Shown: piece by piece, positions 1-5,639 of the stretch | Layout: each line of letters begins with the position of its first letter | Position numbering within the stretch: the first letter of the stretch is position 1 | Assembly: GCA_030602935.1 (NCBI GenBank) | Contig: JAUVYU010000060.1 | Span: 1-5,649 of the forward strand | Direction of reading: 5' to 3' | Length of the DNA: 5,649 bases | DNA from: Candidatus Bathyarchaeota archaeon | GTDB taxonomy: Archaea > Thermoproteota > Bathyarchaeia > TCS64 | The notes under the pieces: generated by a model | Seen by the model: the letters and a program-made list of their open reading frames with translations, nothing else | Told to the model about the DNA's origin: nothing | Database searches by the model: none | Made by a program: the position numbers and the translations under genes

Positions 1-1058
1 CCCACCTCGACCCTGATGGGTACGCCGTACATATCCCACTTGTAGTACTTCTCCCCTGGCCTTAACCGGTCATCGTCGTCCAGGACCGTGCGTATCCCTG
101 CCTCCCTGAGCTTCGCCTCTATCTCCTTGGAGTAGGCAACGACGTCCCCTTCCCTATCTCTGAAAAGGATCGGGATGATGACGACCTGCTTGGGGGCGAC
201 CAAGGGAGGGAGAACTAGGCCGTTGTTGTCTCCGTGGTGGGCTATGGTTGCAGCCAGGGTCCTGCCTAAGCCCATGCCGTAGCATGTGTTCGAGACGTAC
301 CTTTGGCTGCCCTCGTCGTCCTCGTATGTTACATCGAAGGCCTTCGCGAAGTTCTCCCCGAGGTTGTGTACCGTACCAATCTGAATGGACTTGCCGTCTG
401 GATTCCATGTGTCGAAAGCGAGCGTGTAGACCGCGCCGGCGAACTTGTCGAAGTCGGGGCGCTTGAGGATTATATAGCTCAGGCCGAGGGCGTCGTAGAC
501 CTTCCTATAGATCTCGACGGCTACCTGAACCTGGCGCTCGGCGTCCTCGAAGTCCACGTGTGCCGTGTGGCCCTCGTTCCAGAGGAACTCCCTCCCCCTG
601 TAGAGGGGTCTTGTGGCCTTGGTCTCATAGCGGTAGACGTTGCATGTCTGGTGCATTCTTAGGGGCAGGTCGGCGTGGGATCTGATCCAGAGCTTGAACA
701 TCGGGTAGATGGCGGTCTCCGACGTCGGCCTGAGGATTAGGCGCCTCTCCAGCTTGTTGTCCCCGGCGTGGGTGATCCAGAAGACCTCCGCGGAGAAGCC
801 CTCTATGTGGTCCTCCTCCTTCTGGAATGCGTCCTCGGGTATCACTACGGGGAACTGCATGGGCTGGTGGTCTGCCTCCTCAAGCATGTTCTCGAGCATC
901 TGGTAGATGCGTTTCGCTATGCTGTAGCCCCAGCCGGTGTAGACCGTGAAGCCCTTCACCGGGTAGCGGTCGTCGGCTATCTGGGCCTCTAGCAGTATCT
1001 TGTCGTACCACTCGCTGAAGCCCTCGAATTTTTGGTCAGAATTCACCTTTTCGCTCAT
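1..1058 (-). CDS. proS: Prolyl-tRNA synthetase, archaeal/eukaryotic type (C-terminus cut off by window edge)
   Basis: Class II aminoacyl-tRNA synthetase that charges tRNA-Pro with proline in the cytoplasm. About 352 residues are visible. Archaeal-type enzymes are usually 455-485 residues, so roughly 100-130 C-terminal residues (end of the anticodon-binding domain and the C-terminal domain) lie left of the window. Recognisable parts: the N-terminal segment with FSEWYDKILLEAQIAD and YPVKG (about 14-36); LRPTSET (109-115), the proline/ATP-site loop; motif 2 around YRYETKATRPLYRGREFLWNEGHT (142-165); motif 3 around YGMGLGR (260-266) followed by HHGDNNGLVLPP; and the start of the anticodon-binding domain from about 288, ending in PGEKYYKWDMYGVPIRVEV. 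There is no bacterial-type editing insertion between motifs 2 and 3. The ATG at 1058-1056 is directly preceded by an in-frame TAA, so no longer start exists, and AGGTGA lies 5 bases upstream. The gene is divergent from gpmI. Confidence 0.96.
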   Translation of the reverse strand, partial: MSEKVNSDQKFEGFSEWYDKILLEAQIADDRYPVKGFTVYTGWGYSIAKRIYQMLENMLEEADHQPMQFPVVIPEDAFQKEEDHIEGFSAEVFWITHAGDNKLERRLILRPTSETAIYPMFKLWIRSHADLPLRMHQTCNVYRYETKATRPLYRGREFLWNEGHTAHVDFEDAERQVQVAVEIYRKVYDALGLSYIILKRPDFDKFAGAVYTLAFDTWNPDGKSIQIGTVHNLGENFAKAFDVTYEDDEGSQRYVSNTCYGMGLGRTLAATIAHHGDNNGLVLPPLVAPKQVVIIPILFRDREGDVVAYSKEIEAKLREAGIRTVLDDDDRLRPGEKYYKWDMYGVPIRVEV

Positions 1059-1063
1059 TTATT

Positions 1064-1069
1064 TCACCT
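1064..1069 (-). promoter_or_regulatory. Shine-Dalgarno of proS
   Basis: On the minus strand AGGTGA lies 5 bases before the proS ATG and matches the core of the archaeal anti-Shine-Dalgarno complement (GGAGGTGA). This fixes the start codon and implies that proS mRNA has a real 5' leader, unlike the apparently leaderless gpmI next to it. Confidence 0.75.
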
Positions 1070-1110
1070 ACTCGTTTTGTATGGTTGTGACTAGAAACCG
1101 TGGTTTTTTC

Positions 1111-1140
1111 TGGGTTATTCCGACGGAATGTATTCACCCA
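1111..1140. repeat. Nested inverted repeat in the proS-gpmI control region
   Basis: The outer arms are TGGGT (1111-1115) and ACCCA (1136-1140). The inner arms are ATTCCG (1117-1122) and CGGAAT (1124-1129) around a single A at 1123. The inner element is a perfect 13-base interrupted palindrome. The outer arms are offset by one base on the left and six on the right. It could be a DNA operator for a dimeric regulator or, read leftward, a stem-loop at the 5' end of the predicted proS leader. Which of the two, if either, cannot be settled from one sequence. Confidence 0.5.
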
Positions 1141-1166
1141 TTCTTAACCTCGTGTAAATTCCGTTT

Positions 1167-1178
1167 ATTAAATTTAAT
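1167..1178. repeat. 12-base perfect AT palindrome
   Basis: ATTAAATTTAAT is its own reverse complement and overlaps the proposed proS TATA element. It may simply be the two-way symmetry of an AT-rich TATA box. On the plus strand the same box is about 140 bases from gpmI, too far to be that gene's main promoter. Confidence 0.4.
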
Positions 1179-1186
1179 CTTTCCGG
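1170..1186 (-). promoter_or_regulatory. Candidate BRE/TATA promoter of proS
   Basis: Minus-strand CCGGAAAGATTAAATTT fits a purine-rich BRE followed by an A/T TATA box. Its ten bases CGGAAAGATT are identical to those in front of argF at 4601-4610. With usual archaeal spacing (TATA centre about 26-27 bases before the start site), transcription would begin near 1147, giving proS a leader of about 90 bases. A weaker alternative, ATACAAAAC at about 1074-1082 on the minus strand, would start transcription almost at the ATG and leave no room for the Shine-Dalgarno, so I prefer the distal one. Confidence 0.5.
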
Positions 1187-1280
1187 ATAAGGCAATATTC
1201 TCTATTCGCTTGCGTGAATCAGGTCGCACGGGTTGAGCCTGTATCCAGATAGCCTTTTTTCGGAGTCAAGTAGTGCAAGC

Positions 1281-1288
1281 TTTAAATC
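1281..1288 (+). promoter_or_regulatory. Candidate TATA box of gpmI (near-leaderless)
   Basis: TTTAAATC is centred about 31 bases before the gpmI ATG, which places the expected transcription start within a few bases of the ATG. No Shine-Dalgarno is present between box and start codon, so the mRNA is probably leaderless or nearly so. The preceding bases (GCAAGC) are only a weak BRE match. Confidence 0.55.
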
Positions 1289-1315
1289 ATCTTTCACCCG
1301 GTTTAAACGAGCGTC

Positions 1316-2854
1316 ATGAGGGTCATCCTCGTCGTGAGGGACGGCTGGGGCTACTCCAAGGAGAAACAGGGTAACGCGGTATACCTCGCCCATACCCCAA
1401 ACAACGACAGGTACTTGGAGGAGTACCCTTGGACTCTCCTCAAGTGCACGGGGAACGCCATCGGAGTCCCCGAGGGAAGCCAGGGCGGAAGCGAGCCGGG
1501 CCACCTTACCATGGGCGCTGGAAGGGTCGTCTGGCAGCCCCTCAAGGAGATAAACCGGAGCATCGAGGATGGAAGCTTCTACAGCAACCACGTACTCCTC
1601 GATGCCGTTCGTTACGTGAAGGATAAAGGGAGTAAGCTCCACCTCATGGGCCTTCACAGCGACCAGGGCATCCACGGTACAACCCATCACCTCTACGCCC
1701 TGCTTGAACTGGCGAGGAGGGAGGACCTCAAGAGAGCGTTCATCCACTGCTTTCTCGATGGTCGGGATGTCCCGGAGAGGAGTGCCAAGGCGTTCATCGA
1801 GGAGACCTTGAGGCAGATCGATGAGAAAGGGGTCGGAGAGATCGCCTCCCTGATGGGCAGATACTACGCCATGGACCGGGATACCAACTGGGAGCGCACA
1901 GAGAGAGCTTACGACCTCCTCACCCTGGGAGAGGGCCACAGGGAAACCGATGCCCTACAATCGATAGATAAGGCCTATCGAAAGGGGGACAAGACGGACT
2001 ACTACCTTGAGCCCATGGTCATCAAAGGGGCTGAGGGAGATCCTCTGGCGACCATGGAGGACGGGGATGCGGTCATCTTCTGGAACTTCCGGTCTGACCG
2101 TGCAAGGCAAATTACCTACGCGTTGACGCAACCTGAGTTCGACAAGTTCCAGAGGCGTAAGTTCCCTGGAGTCCACTTCACCTGTATGAGCGTGTATGAC
2201 CAGAGTCTTGACCTACCAGTCGCCTTCCCACAGGAAAAGGTTGAGAATAACATGGGTAAGGTCCTCAGCGATCATGGAATGAGACAGCTCAGGATCGCTG
2301 AGACCGAGAAGTACGCTCACGTCACGTTCTTCTTCAACAGTCAGGTGGAGGAACCGTACCCTGAGGAGGACAGGATTCTTGTTCCCAGCCTAAAGGTTCA
2401 AAGCTATGACGAAAAACCTGAGATGAGCGCATCGGAGATCACCACACGCCTCCTGCAGGAGATACATAAGGGCGTCTACGACTTCATCCTGGTGAATTAC
2501 GCCAACGGCGATCTTGTAGGCCACTCTGCGAGCCTTGAAGCAGGTATCAAAGCGTGCGAGGCAGTGGACAGATGCGTCGGTGAAGTGGTCGAAGCTGGAT
2601 TGTCCGAAGGGTATGTCATCATAGTCACGGGGGACCACGGGAACATTGAGACCATGTTCTATCCCGATGGAACACCCAACCCATCCCATGGAGGCAACTC
2701 GGTGCCTTTCATCGTCGTCAGCGATGAGCCGAGTCTAAGACACACCGAGCTATGCAGTGGCCTAGGGCTCAGCAGCATTGCCCCCACAATCCTCTTCCTC
2801 ATGGGAGTAAAGAGACCCCGAGAGATGACAGGGGCAAACATCATTAAACTCTAG
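1316..2854 (+). CDS. gpmI: 2,3-bisphosphoglycerate-independent phosphoglycerate mutase (bacterial GpmI type)
   Basis: Interconverts 3- and 2-phosphoglycerate in glycolysis/gluconeogenesis through a phosphoserine intermediate, using two divalent metal ions (usually manganese). At 512 residues it matches the bacterial/plant GpmI family (about 510) rather than the shorter archaeal ApgM (about 400). Visible active-site residues: Asp9 in DGWG; nucleophile Ser59 in GGSEPGH; His120; Arg150-Asp151 in DGRD; Arg182 and Arg188 in GRYYAMDRD; Arg259 and Arg262 in NFRSDRAR; Lys332 in EKYAHVTFFF; metal ligands Asp399 and His403 in NGDLVGH; Asp440-His441 in TGDHGN; and His458 in SHGGNSVPF. The phosphatase-like domain is split around the phosphotransferase domain (about 80-300), as usual. 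The nucleophile loop reads SQGGSEPGH where typical bacterial enzymes have QMGNSEVGH. ATG at 1316 is the natural start. The enzyme should be active; the family assignment is secure. Confidence 0.96.
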   Translation: MRVILVVRDGWGYSKEKQGNAVYLAHTPNNDRYLEEYPWTLLKCTGNAIGVPEGSQGGSEPGHLTMGAGRVVWQPLKEINRSIEDGSFYSNHVLLDAVRYVKDKGSKLHLMGLHSDQGIHGTTHHLYALLELARREDLKRAFIHCFLDGRDVPERSAKAFIEETLRQIDEKGVGEIASLMGRYYAMDRDTNWERTERAYDLLTLGEGHRETDALQSIDKAYRKGDKTDYYLEPMVIKGAEGDPLATMEDGDAVIFWNFRSDRARQITYALTQPEFDKFQRRKFPGVHFTCMSVYDQSLDLPVAFPQEKVENNMGKVLSDHGMRQLRIAETEKYAHVTFFFNSQVEEPYPEEDRILVPSLKVQSYDEKPEMSASEITTRLLQEIHKGVYDFILVNYANGDLVGHSASLEAGIKACEAVDRCVGEVVEAGLSEGYVIIVTGDHGNIETMFYPDGTPNPSHGGNSVPFIVVSDEPSLRHTELCSGLGLSSIAPTILFLMGVKRPREMTGANIIKL

Positions 2855-2878
2855 GGAACTTGATTGCTGTGCCCAGAA

Positions 2879-2903
2879 AAGGCATTCAGTGCCTTGAAGC
2901 TTC
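2879..2903 (+). terminator. Small hairpin and palindrome after gpmI, possible terminator
   Basis: AAGGCA (2879-2884) pairs perfectly with TGCCTT (2890-2895) around a five-base loop. It is followed directly by the self-complementary GAAGCTTC (2896-2903). It sits 25 bases after the gpmI stop codon. There is no T-run behind it, which archaeal termination normally needs, so it may instead be a 3'-end stabilising structure or chance. Confidence 0.3.
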
Positions 2904-2918
2904 GAAAATCTTATCTTA
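2903..2918 (+). promoter_or_regulatory. Candidate BRE/TATA promoter for the uORF and DUF1846 gene
   Basis: CGAAAATCTTATCTTA combines a BRE-like CGAAAA with a T/A-rich box centred near 2912-2914. Usual spacing puts the start site near 2939-2941, exactly on the ATG of the small upstream frame. The overlapping TTAAAATA at 2916-2923 is an alternative box that would start transcription around 2946, just after that ATG. Confidence 0.45.
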
Positions 2919-2938
2919 AAATAGAATCACTACGTGTT

Positions 2939-3040
2939 ATGCACAAGACCCCTCAGTGTAGCATGTTTTCATCATTTAGAATAAGACCCCAAGCATCCAG
3001 TTTCATCAGTCACATGCCTATATTGGGGGTACTCGGTTGA
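2939..3040 (+). CDS. Possible 33-aa upstream ORF / leader peptide overlapping the next gene
   Basis: Open frame from ATG at 2939 to TGA at 3038-3040, too short for usual gene calling. The peptide begins MHKTPQCSMFSS, ends ISHMPILGVLG, and resembles nothing I recognise. It has no obvious signal sequence or membrane span. Two points favour it: the candidate promoter would place the transcription start on its ATG (leaderless), and its stop overlaps the TTG start of the following gene in a TTGA arrangement typical of translational coupling. Against it: it is short, its codon use is not distinctive, and internal ATGs (2963, 3014) could give shorter versions, including an 8-codon one. Hypothetical. 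Confidence 0.25.
   Translation: MHKTPQCSMFSSFRIRPQASSFISHMPILGVLG
3025..3030 (+). promoter_or_regulatory. Shine-Dalgarno-like site deciding the TTG start
   Basis: GGGGGT differs at one base from GGAGGT and lies six bases before the TTG at 3037. It supports TTG as the start of the DUF1846 gene, for which no in-frame ATG or GTG exists between the upstream stop (TAG at 2977-2979) and the TTG. Confidence 0.55.
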
Positions 3041-4578
3041 CAAAGAAGACCGGCTTTGATACAAAGAAGTACCTGAACGCTCAGGTAGACCGTATTCTGG
3101 AAAGGGTCTCTCAATTCGACAAGCTCTACTTGGAGTTCGGGGGGAAGCTCAGGTACGACCATCACGCCTCAAGGGTTCTACCCGGCTTTGAGCTGGACAC
3201 GAAGGTGCAGAGGCTGAGCAGGCTCGGGGACAAGATCGAGATAGTTCACTGTATCAGTGCGAAGGACATAGAGAGGCGGAAGGTCAGGCGGGACTTCGGC
3301 CTCACCTACGAGGACCAGATCCTCAAGGACATAAGCGATCTCCGTGAGCTCGGGCTGGGCGTCTCAGCCGTCGTGATCAACCGCTTTGAGGGGGAGAGAG
3401 CCGCGCTCAAGTTCAAGCAGAGGCTGGAGAACAGGGGCATCCGGACCTTCGTCCACTACGAGATCCCCAACTACCTGACTGACATGGATCTGGTCTTGAG
3501 CGACGAGGGGTACGGCAAGCCCGAGTACGTTCCAACTGATAAGCCCATAGTCATAGTGACTGCTCCTGGTCCCGGGAGTGGGAAGATGTCGTTCGCCATG
3601 TCAATGGTGTACCAGGAGAGAAAGAGGGGGGTCAAGGCGGGCTTCGCGAAGTTCGAGACATTCCCCATCTGGAACCTGGAGCTCAATCACCCCGTGAACG
3701 TCGCATACGAGGCCGCCACGGCCGACATGGGAGACTACAACCTCGTTGATCCTTTCCATCTTGAAGCCCACGGGATCACCGCCATCAACTACAACAGGGA
3801 CGTGGAGAACTTCGCCATCATGAAGAAGATCATCGAAAAGATGGTACCAGCCGACGACCCGATGGCGGAGATCAGATCCCCCACGGACATGGGAGTCAAC
3901 ATGGCTAAGGAAGGGATAGTCGATGACGAGGCAGTCAGGAAGGCCAGCAGACAGGAGATAGTTAGGCGCCACTTCAGGTACTACCGGGAATTCGTGGAGG
4001 GCGAGACGACCCACGACACACTGGAGCGGATGGAGGCCATCATGGCAAAGGTGGGGGTCACACCCATGGACCGCAGAGTGGTCCTCCCCGCCAGGGAGGC
4101 CGCCGAGGACGCGAGGAGGAGGAGCCACGAGGGAAAGGGGTTTAAGGGCATCTTCTGTGGCGCAGCCATCGAGATCTGCGACGACTCCGGGACGAAGGTG
4201 ATGATACAGGGGAAGAACTCCCCTCTCCTTCACGCGGAGTCAGCGGCTCTACTGAACGCCGCGAAGACCCTCGCTAATGTTCCAGACGATATTGAGGTGA
4301 TCTCAAGGCCCGTCATAGAGAGCATGATATTGTTGAAGAGAACCATGGGGCTGAGTAGCACATCTCTGAACGTTAAGGAGGTGCTCGACGCACTCGCTGC
4401 CAGCGCAGTGTCGGACGAGAACGCCCTTAGGTGCATCGACTCCCTGGAGAGGCTCAAGGGTTGCGAGATGCATACCACCCATCTCATGGATGTGGAGGAC
4501 GAGAACCCTCTGAAGAGACTGGGGCTGAACGTCACCACGGACGCAAGACTCACCTTCTCCAACGGGAATAACGGCTGA
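3037..4578 (+). CDS. DUF1846 / UPF0371 family protein, function unknown
   Basis: A 513-residue cytoplasmic protein without signal peptide or membrane segment, close to the family's usual length of about 495-505. It resembles Streptococcus/Corynebacterium UPF0371 proteins throughout. Conserved landmarks: KKYLNAQVDRILERVSQFD and KLYLEFGGK near the N-terminus (10-37); RVLPGFELD (46-54); a phosphate-loop-like APGPGSGK (176-183) after a hydrophobic strand; AKFETFPIWNL (204-214); HPVNVAYEAATAD (218-230); DPFHLEAHG and INYNRD (238-254); SPTDMGVNM (281-289); and a C-terminal domain with GKNSPLL (392-398) and KGCEMHTTH (474-482). The GPGSGK loop suggests phosphate or nucleotide binding, but no reaction is established that I can name. 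The TTG start aligns well with bacterial N-termini and has a Shine-Dalgarno-like GGGGGT. The gene stands alone, with its own promoter candidate, so neighbours do not hint at its job. The family is best known from Gram-positive bacteria. Confidence 0.9.
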   Translation: MTKKTGFDTKKYLNAQVDRILERVSQFDKLYLEFGGKLRYDHHASRVLPGFELDTKVQRLSRLGDKIEIVHCISAKDIERRKVRRDFGLTYEDQILKDISDLRELGLGVSAVVINRFEGERAALKFKQRLENRGIRTFVHYEIPNYLTDMDLVLSDEGYGKPEYVPTDKPIVIVTAPGPGSGKMSFAMSMVYQERKRGVKAGFAKFETFPIWNLELNHPVNVAYEAATADMGDYNLVDPFHLEAHGITAINYNRDVENFAIMKKIIEKMVPADDPMAEIRSPTDMGVNMAKEGIVDDEAVRKASRQEIVRRHFRYYREFVEGETTHDTLERMEAIMAKVGVTPMDRRVVLPAREAAEDARRRSHEGKGFKGIFCGAAIEICDDSGTKVMIQGKNSPLLHAESAALLNAAKTLANVPDDIEVISRPVIESMILLKRTMGLSSTSLNVKEVLDALAASAVSDENALRCIDSLERLKGCEMHTTHLMDVEDENPLKRLGLNVTTDARLTFSNGNNG

Positions 4579-4600
4579 ACCGCTTCATCTTAGACTGAGG

Positions 4601-4625
4601 CGGAAAGATTTATGACGGCTTTATG
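4601..4625 (+). promoter_or_regulatory. Candidate BRE/TATA promoter of argF
   Basis: CGGAAAGATTTATGA is a good archaeal BRE/TATA arrangement, with TTTATG at 4609-4614. Expected transcription start is near 4638, giving a leader of about 10 bases and no Shine-Dalgarno. A second TTTATG at 4620-4625, 11 bases downstream, would instead give a leaderless start at the ATG itself. CGGAAAGATT is identical to the proposed proS promoter on the other strand. Confidence 0.55.
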
Positions 4626-4648
4626 TCCAGTTACCTACTGAATCCGAG

Positions 4649-5587
4649 ATGAGTATGAAAGATCGTTTCAGGGGTAAGGACTTCCTCACCCTCATGGACT
4701 ACAGCTCAGTCGAGATCAGCTACATGCTCGACATCGCGCAGGAGTTCAAACGGATGAGGATGATCAAGGAGCCCCACGATTACCTAAAGGGTCGCACCAT
4801 CGCCATGGTCTTCGAGAAGCACAGCACGCGCACCAGATTCAGCTTCCAGGCTGCCATCGCCCACCTGGGGATGCAGAGCTTCTACTCGACCCCTCAGACG
4901 ATGCAGCTGGCCCGGGGGGAGCCCATCAAGGACACCGCCAGGATCCTAGATAGGTACTGCGACTCACTGGTCATCAGGACCTACGGTCAGGACGTGGTCG
5001 AGGAGTACGCCGAGTATATGACGAACCCTGTCATCAACGCCCTCACTGACCTCACCCACCCGTGCCAGGGACTGGCTGACCTCCTCACGATACGGGAGCA
5101 CAAGGGAAAGATCAAGGGAAACAAGCTGGCCTACGTCGGCGACCCGTGGAACGTCTGCCAGTCACTGATGGTGGGGAGCAGCCTCATGGGGATGGACTGC
5201 AACGTCGCCGTCCCCAAGGGCTGGGCCCCCGCGAAGGTCATAGTTGACTTCGCCGAGGACAATGCCAAGAAACGGGGCTCTGAGATGGTGGTCACGGACG
5301 ACTTGGAGGCTGCCCTCAGTGGGGCGGACATAGTCTACGCTAATACATTCCACAGCATGGGCCACAAGGACATCGAGGAGAGGAAGAAGGCCTTCGCCAA
5401 GTACCAGATCAACGACGAGACCCTGGCCCTGGCGAAGCCCGACGCCATCTTCATGCACTGCCTCCCCGGGTACAGGGGCGAGGAGATGACTGACAGCGTG
5501 ATCGAGGGCCCCCAGAGCGTTGTGTTCGACGAGGGCGAGAACAGGATGCACACCGAGAAGGCCGTCCTGGCCCTGGTTGTGGCATAG
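4649..5587 (+). CDS. argF: Ornithine carbamoyltransferase family enzyme (altered ornithine-binding motif)
   Basis: Predicted to transfer the carbamoyl group from carbamoyl phosphate to ornithine, giving citrulline for arginine synthesis, as a cytoplasmic trimer or higher oligomer. At 312 residues it is of normal length. The carbamoyl-phosphate half is canonical: STRTR (59-63), the QLARGEPIKDTARIL loop (87-100), HPCQGLADLLT (137-147), and HCLPGYRGEE (270-279) with catalytic-type Cys271, then ENRMH (297-301). The ornithine half deviates: GDPWN (164-168) replaces the usual GDxNN although Asn168 remains, and the DxWxSMG signature reads NTFHSMG (232-238), with Asn232 for the ornithine-contacting Asp. 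It remains most like OTC. A related substrate (acylated ornithine, putrescine or another amine) cannot be excluded. No carbamate kinase or arginine deiminase gene is adjacent, so a biosynthetic role is likelier than a catabolic one. ATG at 4649 is chosen; the in-frame ATG at 4655 is possible. Confidence 0.88.
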   Translation: MSMKDRFRGKDFLTLMDYSSVEISYMLDIAQEFKRMRMIKEPHDYLKGRTIAMVFEKHSTRTRFSFQAAIAHLGMQSFYSTPQTMQLARGEPIKDTARILDRYCDSLVIRTYGQDVVEEYAEYMTNPVINALTDLTHPCQGLADLLTIREHKGKIKGNKLAYVGDPWNVCQSLMVGSSLMGMDCNVAVPKGWAPAKVIVDFAEDNAKKRGSEMVVTDDLEAALSGADIVYANTFHSMGHKDIEERKKAFAKYQINDETLALAKPDAIFMHCLPGYRGEEMTDSVIEGPQSVVFDEGENRMHTEKAVLALVVA

Positions 5588-5605
5588 ACCCCAATTTCCC
5601 ATCCA

Positions 5606-5610
5606 TTTTT
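5606..5610 (+). terminator. Short T-tract after argF, possible archaeal terminator
   Basis: TTTTT lies about 20 bases after the argF stop, with T-rich flanks and no hairpin. Archaeal RNA polymerase terminates on T-runs alone, so this could end the argF transcript, but five Ts is weak evidence. Confidence 0.3.
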
Positions 5611-5623
5611 ACCTATCCCGAGT

Positions 5624-5639
5624 CGAAACCATTTTATTT
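5624..5639 (+). promoter_or_regulatory. Candidate BRE/TATA promoter for a gene beyond the right edge
   Basis: CGAAACCATTTTATTT matches the BRE-plus-TATA layout seen before the other genes. Expected start site would be near 5662, outside the window. The ATG at 5647-5649 is too close to the box to be its leaderless start. Confidence 0.4.

Noticed and set aside
1104..1109. T-run TTTTTT (and another at 1255-1260) as plus-strand terminators
   Set aside because: No plus-strand gene ends upstream of them, and they sit between divergent genes. At most they could block stray transcription.
1000..1236. 78-codon plus-strand frame spanning the start of proS and the divergent gap
   Set aside because: It begins inside proS on the opposite strand, has no promoter or ribosome site, and its translation reads like random AT-rich sequence.
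1202..1939. 245-codon open frame on the minus strand opposite gpmI
   Set aside because: It lies antisense within a clearly conserved gene and shows no recognisable motifs. Such frames are common in GC-biased coding DNA.
2945..2990. Two copies of AAGACCCC (2945-2952 and 2983-2990)
   Set aside because: Only eight bases, two copies, 38 bases apart and inside the candidate small ORF. Too little to call a repeat element or binding site.
2855..3036. tRNA or other structured RNA gene in the gap before the DUF1846 gene
   Set aside because: No cloverleaf arms, T-loop consensus or GC-rich structure is visible. Only a 6-bp hairpin and an 8-base palindrome occur.
3601..4233. 210-codon open frame on the minus strand opposite the DUF1846 gene
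   Set aside because: Antisense shadow of a conserved gene, with low-complexity composition rich in Gly, His and Val and no family resemblance.
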